Positions 24,196 through 26,582 of a DNA stretch of 26,582 nt are shown in pieces. The stretch comes from Phycisphaerales bacterium (GTDB taxonomy: Bacteria > Planctomycetota > Phycisphaerae > Sedimentisphaerales > Anaerohalosphaeraceae), in the NCBI GenBank assembly GCA_011053245.1, contig DRGS01000141.1, positions 1-26,582 of the forward strand. Reading direction: 5' to 3'. Every line of letters starts with the position of its first letter. The stretch's first letter is position 1. The position numbers and the translations under genes were made by a program. The notes beneath the pieces are model-generated. The model ran no database searches, was not told the origin of the DNA, and worked only from the letters and a program-made list of their open reading frames with translations.

Positions 24196-26582
24196 CTACT
24201 GGCGGGTCACGAGGAAGGTTTTAGTTATCGTATCCAGGCCGTCGGTGGCGGTGAGTTCTACTTCGAAGGTTCCAGTCAGGCCTGACGGGAGATTGATGGT
24301 CAACTGGCCGGCGGCGATGGCGCAAGTTACGCCGACTGGGACGATGACTTCTTGCTGATTTATCAATTTCCACGGATCGTCGTGATACAGGCTGTCAACC
24401 TGCCCGACCAGCCCGACGAGATACTGAAACACTTCGCCGGTCGGCAAGATGTAGTAGTACAGGCCTGTGTCGCTTTGCATCCACTTTCGGCCGGTCCCGA
24501 CGTGGTTGTCGTATTGCGGGAGGTACCATGCAAGGCCGAGTCGCTGGGTCAGCTCGTAGGCTGTAGCGCCAGTCGTACTTACTGAGGCGGTGTACGTAAT
24601 CGCATCGCCGTCGATATTCGTCGCGGAAACAGGCAATACCAGCGAGGTCTGACCGACAGTGACGGTCTGATCGTCGGGTACCTGCTGCCACACGGGAGCG
24701 GCATTGGTCACGGTTACGCTGAACGTGTCAGTCACCATCGCGGCCTCGTCCGTTGCGGTTACGTCCACCAGGAACGTGCCGACAAAGTCAGCAGGCGGTG
24801 TGATATCACAAGCTACGTTTCCGCTGTCCTGGCTTAAAGAAAAGCTCACAGCCGGCGTCGCGACAGGCTGCTGGTCGATCAGGCTTTGCGGATCGGCATT
24901 GTACGACGGGTCGACCTGCCCGACCTGCCCGTCGTGGTACTGGAAAACCTGGCCGCTCGGCAGGATGTAGTAGTACAGGCCTGTGTTGCTCTGCATCCAC
25001 TTCTCGCCCTGCCCCCAGATGTTATCATATTGCGGCAGATAGGTCGCCAGGCCCAGCTCAGTCTTGACCTCATATGCGTGAGCAGCCGTGGTGTTGAGAC
25101 TCGCGGTATAAGTCACATCATCGCCGTCCGCATCCGTTGTCGGGCCAAGGGTAACCGACAGCGGCAGATCATTATGTGGCACGGTCTGGTCGTCGATGGG
25201 CCCGATTACAGGTGCGGTATTATTAACTGTTACGAGGAAACTGCCGCTGATTTCCGCAGCCCCGTCGCTTGCCGAAACATTAACCTGGAATGTGCCTTCA
25301 AAGTCAACTGGCGGGTCGATTGTCAATTGGCCACTGGCTGTCGTGAACTGCACAGCCGGCGTCGCGACAGGCTGCTGGTCGATCAGCAATTGTGGATTGG
25401 CATTGTACGACGGGTCAACCTGCCCAACCAGCCCGCCGCCGTACTGGAAGACCTGGCCGCTCGGGAGGATGTAATAGTACAGTCCGGCGTCGCTCTGCAT
25501 CCACTTTTGGCCGAGGCCGCCGTGGTTGTCGTATTGGGGTAGATAAATCGTCAAGTCAAGTTCTGTCCGCAACGCATGGGCTTCCGCCCCGGCAGTGTTC
25601 ACGGCGAAGCTGTACGTAATATCGTCGCCGTCGGAGTCCGTCGCCGAGAGAGGCACGGTAAGCGTGTCGTCATTGTGTGACATCTCCTGATCCCCGGGGA
25701 GGTCAACCCACGTCGGCGGAATGTTCACAACCGTTACCTTAAAACTGCTGGAAACAGCAGCAGCCCCGTCGCTTACTGTCGCAATTACTTCGAATGTGCC
25801 GACAAAGTCAACTGGTATGTTGACCGTGAGCTGGCTGGTGGAATAGATATACGTGAACGTCACATCGGGGGATGCCAGCGGCACCTGGTCGATCAGCGAT
25901 TGTGGATTGGCATTGTACGACGGGTCAACCTGCCCAACCAGCCCGCCGCCGTACTGGAAGACCTGGCCACTCGGGAGGATGTAATAGTACAGTCCGGCGT
26001 CGCTCTGCATCCACTTTTGGCCGAGGCCGCCGTGGTTGTCGTATAGAGGTAGATAAATCGCCAAGTCAAGTTCTGTCCGCAACGCATAGGCTTCCGCCCC
26101 GGGGGTGTTCACGGCGAAGCTGTACGTAATATCGTCCCCAGCCGGATCGATCGCCGACAAGGGAACAACGTACGGGTCGTTGTGCGAGACCTGTAGATCA
26201 TTGGGCAACAAACTCCACACGGGACCCAGGTTATTGACCGTTACCGAGAAAGTGTCGACGACGGGAGCCGTTACGCTATCCGTAGCCGTCACTTGAACAT
26301 TGAACGAGCCGACGAAACTGATATCCGGTGAGATTGTCAGAACATTGCCATCCATGCTGACAAACTGAGCCAGGCCGGGGATTTCCGCAGGCCCGGCGTC
26401 AATAAATGATTGTGGATCGGCATAATATGACGTGTCAACTTGCCCTACCTGCCCACCGAAGTACTGAAAGATCTGGCCGGTCGGAAGGATGTAATAGTAC
26501 AGTCCAGCGTCGCTCTGCATCCACTTCTCACCCCGCCAGGAGGTGTTATCATACCACGGCAGATAGTTCGTCAGGCCGAGCC
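24196..26582 (-). CDS. Large surface repeat protein with Ig/cadherin-like domains and a Trp/Tyr-rich module, N-terminus outside window
   Basis: The open frame continues past the window edge, so at least 794 residues of a larger protein are present and the start is not visible. Five units of about 168-170 aa follow each other. Each unit has an Ig/cadherin-like strand set (DGDDITYSFAVNT to GTFEVIATVSDGAA, then SFKVTVVN) interrupted by a 60-residue module with TELDLAIYLPLYDN, KWMQSDAGLYYYILPSGQVF, QYGGGLVGQVDPSYNANPQS and LIDQ. The invariant KWMQS..GLYYYILP core is encoded near 26520, 26010, 25500, 24996 and 24480. It ends with TKTFLVTRQ and has no PEP-CTERM tail. DNA here is clearly more GC-rich than the catabolic cluster. 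The protein is probably exported and adhesive or structural; no enzyme motif is seen. Confidence 0.85.
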   Translation of the reverse strand, partial: LGLTNYLPWYDNTSWRGEKWMQSDAGLYYYILPTGQIFQYFGGQVGQVDTSYYADPQSFIDAGPAEIPGLAQFVSMDGNVLTISPDISFVGSFNVQVTATDSVTAPVVDTFSVTVNNLGPVWSLLPNDLQVSHNDPYVVPLSAIDPAGDDITYSFAVNTPGAEAYALRTELDLAIYLPLYDNHGGLGQKWMQSDAGLYYYILPSGQVFQYGGGLVGQVDPSYNANPQSLIDQVPLASPDVTFTYIYSTSQLTVNIPVDFVGTFEVIATVSDGAAAVSSSFKVTVVNIPPTWVDLPGDQEMSHNDDTLTVPLSATDSDGDDITYSFAVNTAGAEAHALRTELDLTIYLPQYDNHGGLGQKWMQSDAGLYYYILPSGQVFQYGGGLVGQVDPSYNANPQLLIDQQPVATPAVQFTTASGQLTIDPPVDFEGTFQVNVSASDGAAEISGSFLVTVNNTAPVIGPIDDQTVPHNDLPLSVTLGPTTDADGDDVTYTASLNTTAAHAYEVKTELGLATYLPQYDNIWGQGEKWMQSNTGLYYYILPSGQVFQYHDGQVGQVDPSYNADPQSLIDQQPVATPAVSFSLSQDSGNVACDITPPADFVGTFLVDVTATDEAAMVTDTFSVTVTNAAPVWQQVPDDQTVTVGQTSLVLPVSATNIDGDAITYTASVSTTGATAYELTQRLGLAWYLPQYDNHVGTGRKWMQSDTGLYYYILPTGEVFQYLVGLVGQVDSLYHDDPWKLINQQEVIVPVGVTCAIAAGQLTINLPSGLTGTFEVELTATDGLDTITKTFLVTRQ
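24360..26582 (-). repeat. Five tandem ~510-bp protein-coding repeats
   Basis: Modules lie at about 26400-26582 (partial), 25888-26076, 25378-25566, 24871-25062 and 24360-24549. Copies two and three are nearly identical over about 250 nt of DNA with only around eight differences, while the others differ more. This points to recent duplication or gene conversion. Confidence 0.85.

Noticed and set aside
24886..25542. A 218-codon plus-strand frame antisense to the large repeat protein
   Set aside because: It repeats with the same period as the minus-strand repeats and has no start signal or family match, so it is a GC-rich shadow.

Overview
The window most resembles a genome or metagenome fragment from the Planctomycetota, probably Phycisphaerae or Sedimentisphaerales-like. 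The signs are a pseudopilin with an H-X9-D(G/S) C-terminus, PEP-CTERM proteins (one with a dockerin pair), a GntR/LacI hybrid regulator, a discoidin plus GH42-like glycosidase, and many Gfo/Idh/MocA oxidoreductases beside sugar isomerases and amidohydrolases. This assignment is inferred from gene content; Lentisphaerota or Kiritimatiellota are alternatives. No rRNA, complete tRNA or CRISPR array was seen.

Region 1 (1-10.8 kb, all minus strand) is a catabolic cluster. In transcription order it holds a secreted GH42-like glycosidase, a Cys-cluster Gfo/Idh oxidoreductase, an IS1380-type transposase remnant fused to the 3' end of an amidohydrolase gene, a sugar-phosphate isomerase/epimerase, a second Gfo/Idh, an amidohydrolase_2, an M55 D-aminopeptidase, a third Gfo/Idh, and a DegT/DnrJ/EryC1/StrS aminotransferase that runs off the window. 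Together they suggest breakdown of an unusual, perhaps amino-bearing, glycoside or cyclitol. The substrate cannot be read from sequence.

Region 2 (11-16.9 kb, minus strand except an IS3 remnant) holds surface genes and a duplication. There is a pseudopilin whose signal motif has been doubled by a palindromic in-frame insert, a short PEP-CTERM protein, its GntR/LacI neighbour with a good promoter and almost no leader, and a longer two-domain PEP-CTERM protein with a dockerin. Upstream of the longer PEP-CTERM gene is a shrunken second copy of the regulator, so the PEP-CTERM/regulator pair was duplicated and one regulator decayed.

Region 3 (16.9-18.5 kb) is a graveyard of mobile DNA: the 5' part of a group II intron with a reverse-transcriptase fragment, an integron-like gene cassette (a small lipoprotein gene with an attC-like site), and an amidohydrolase fragment.

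Region 4 (18.4-23.1 kb) has an alpha/alpha-toroid protein diverging from a tight two-gene operon. That operon encodes an Old Yellow Enzyme-type flavoprotein with Fe-S and FAD/NAD domains and a GlcF-like iron-sulfur protein. This is the best candidate for an undescribed redox system in the window. Downstream lie fragments of a possible SDR gene and an aminotransferase.

Region 5 (24.2-26.6 kb) is the C-terminal part of a large surface protein with five roughly 170-residue repeats, each an Ig/cadherin-like fold carrying a conserved Trp/Tyr-rich module.

At least six genes carry frameshifts. Most are explained by one base in a short homopolymer or low-complexity run, so either real decay or assembly error is widespread here; this should be settled before functions are assumed.
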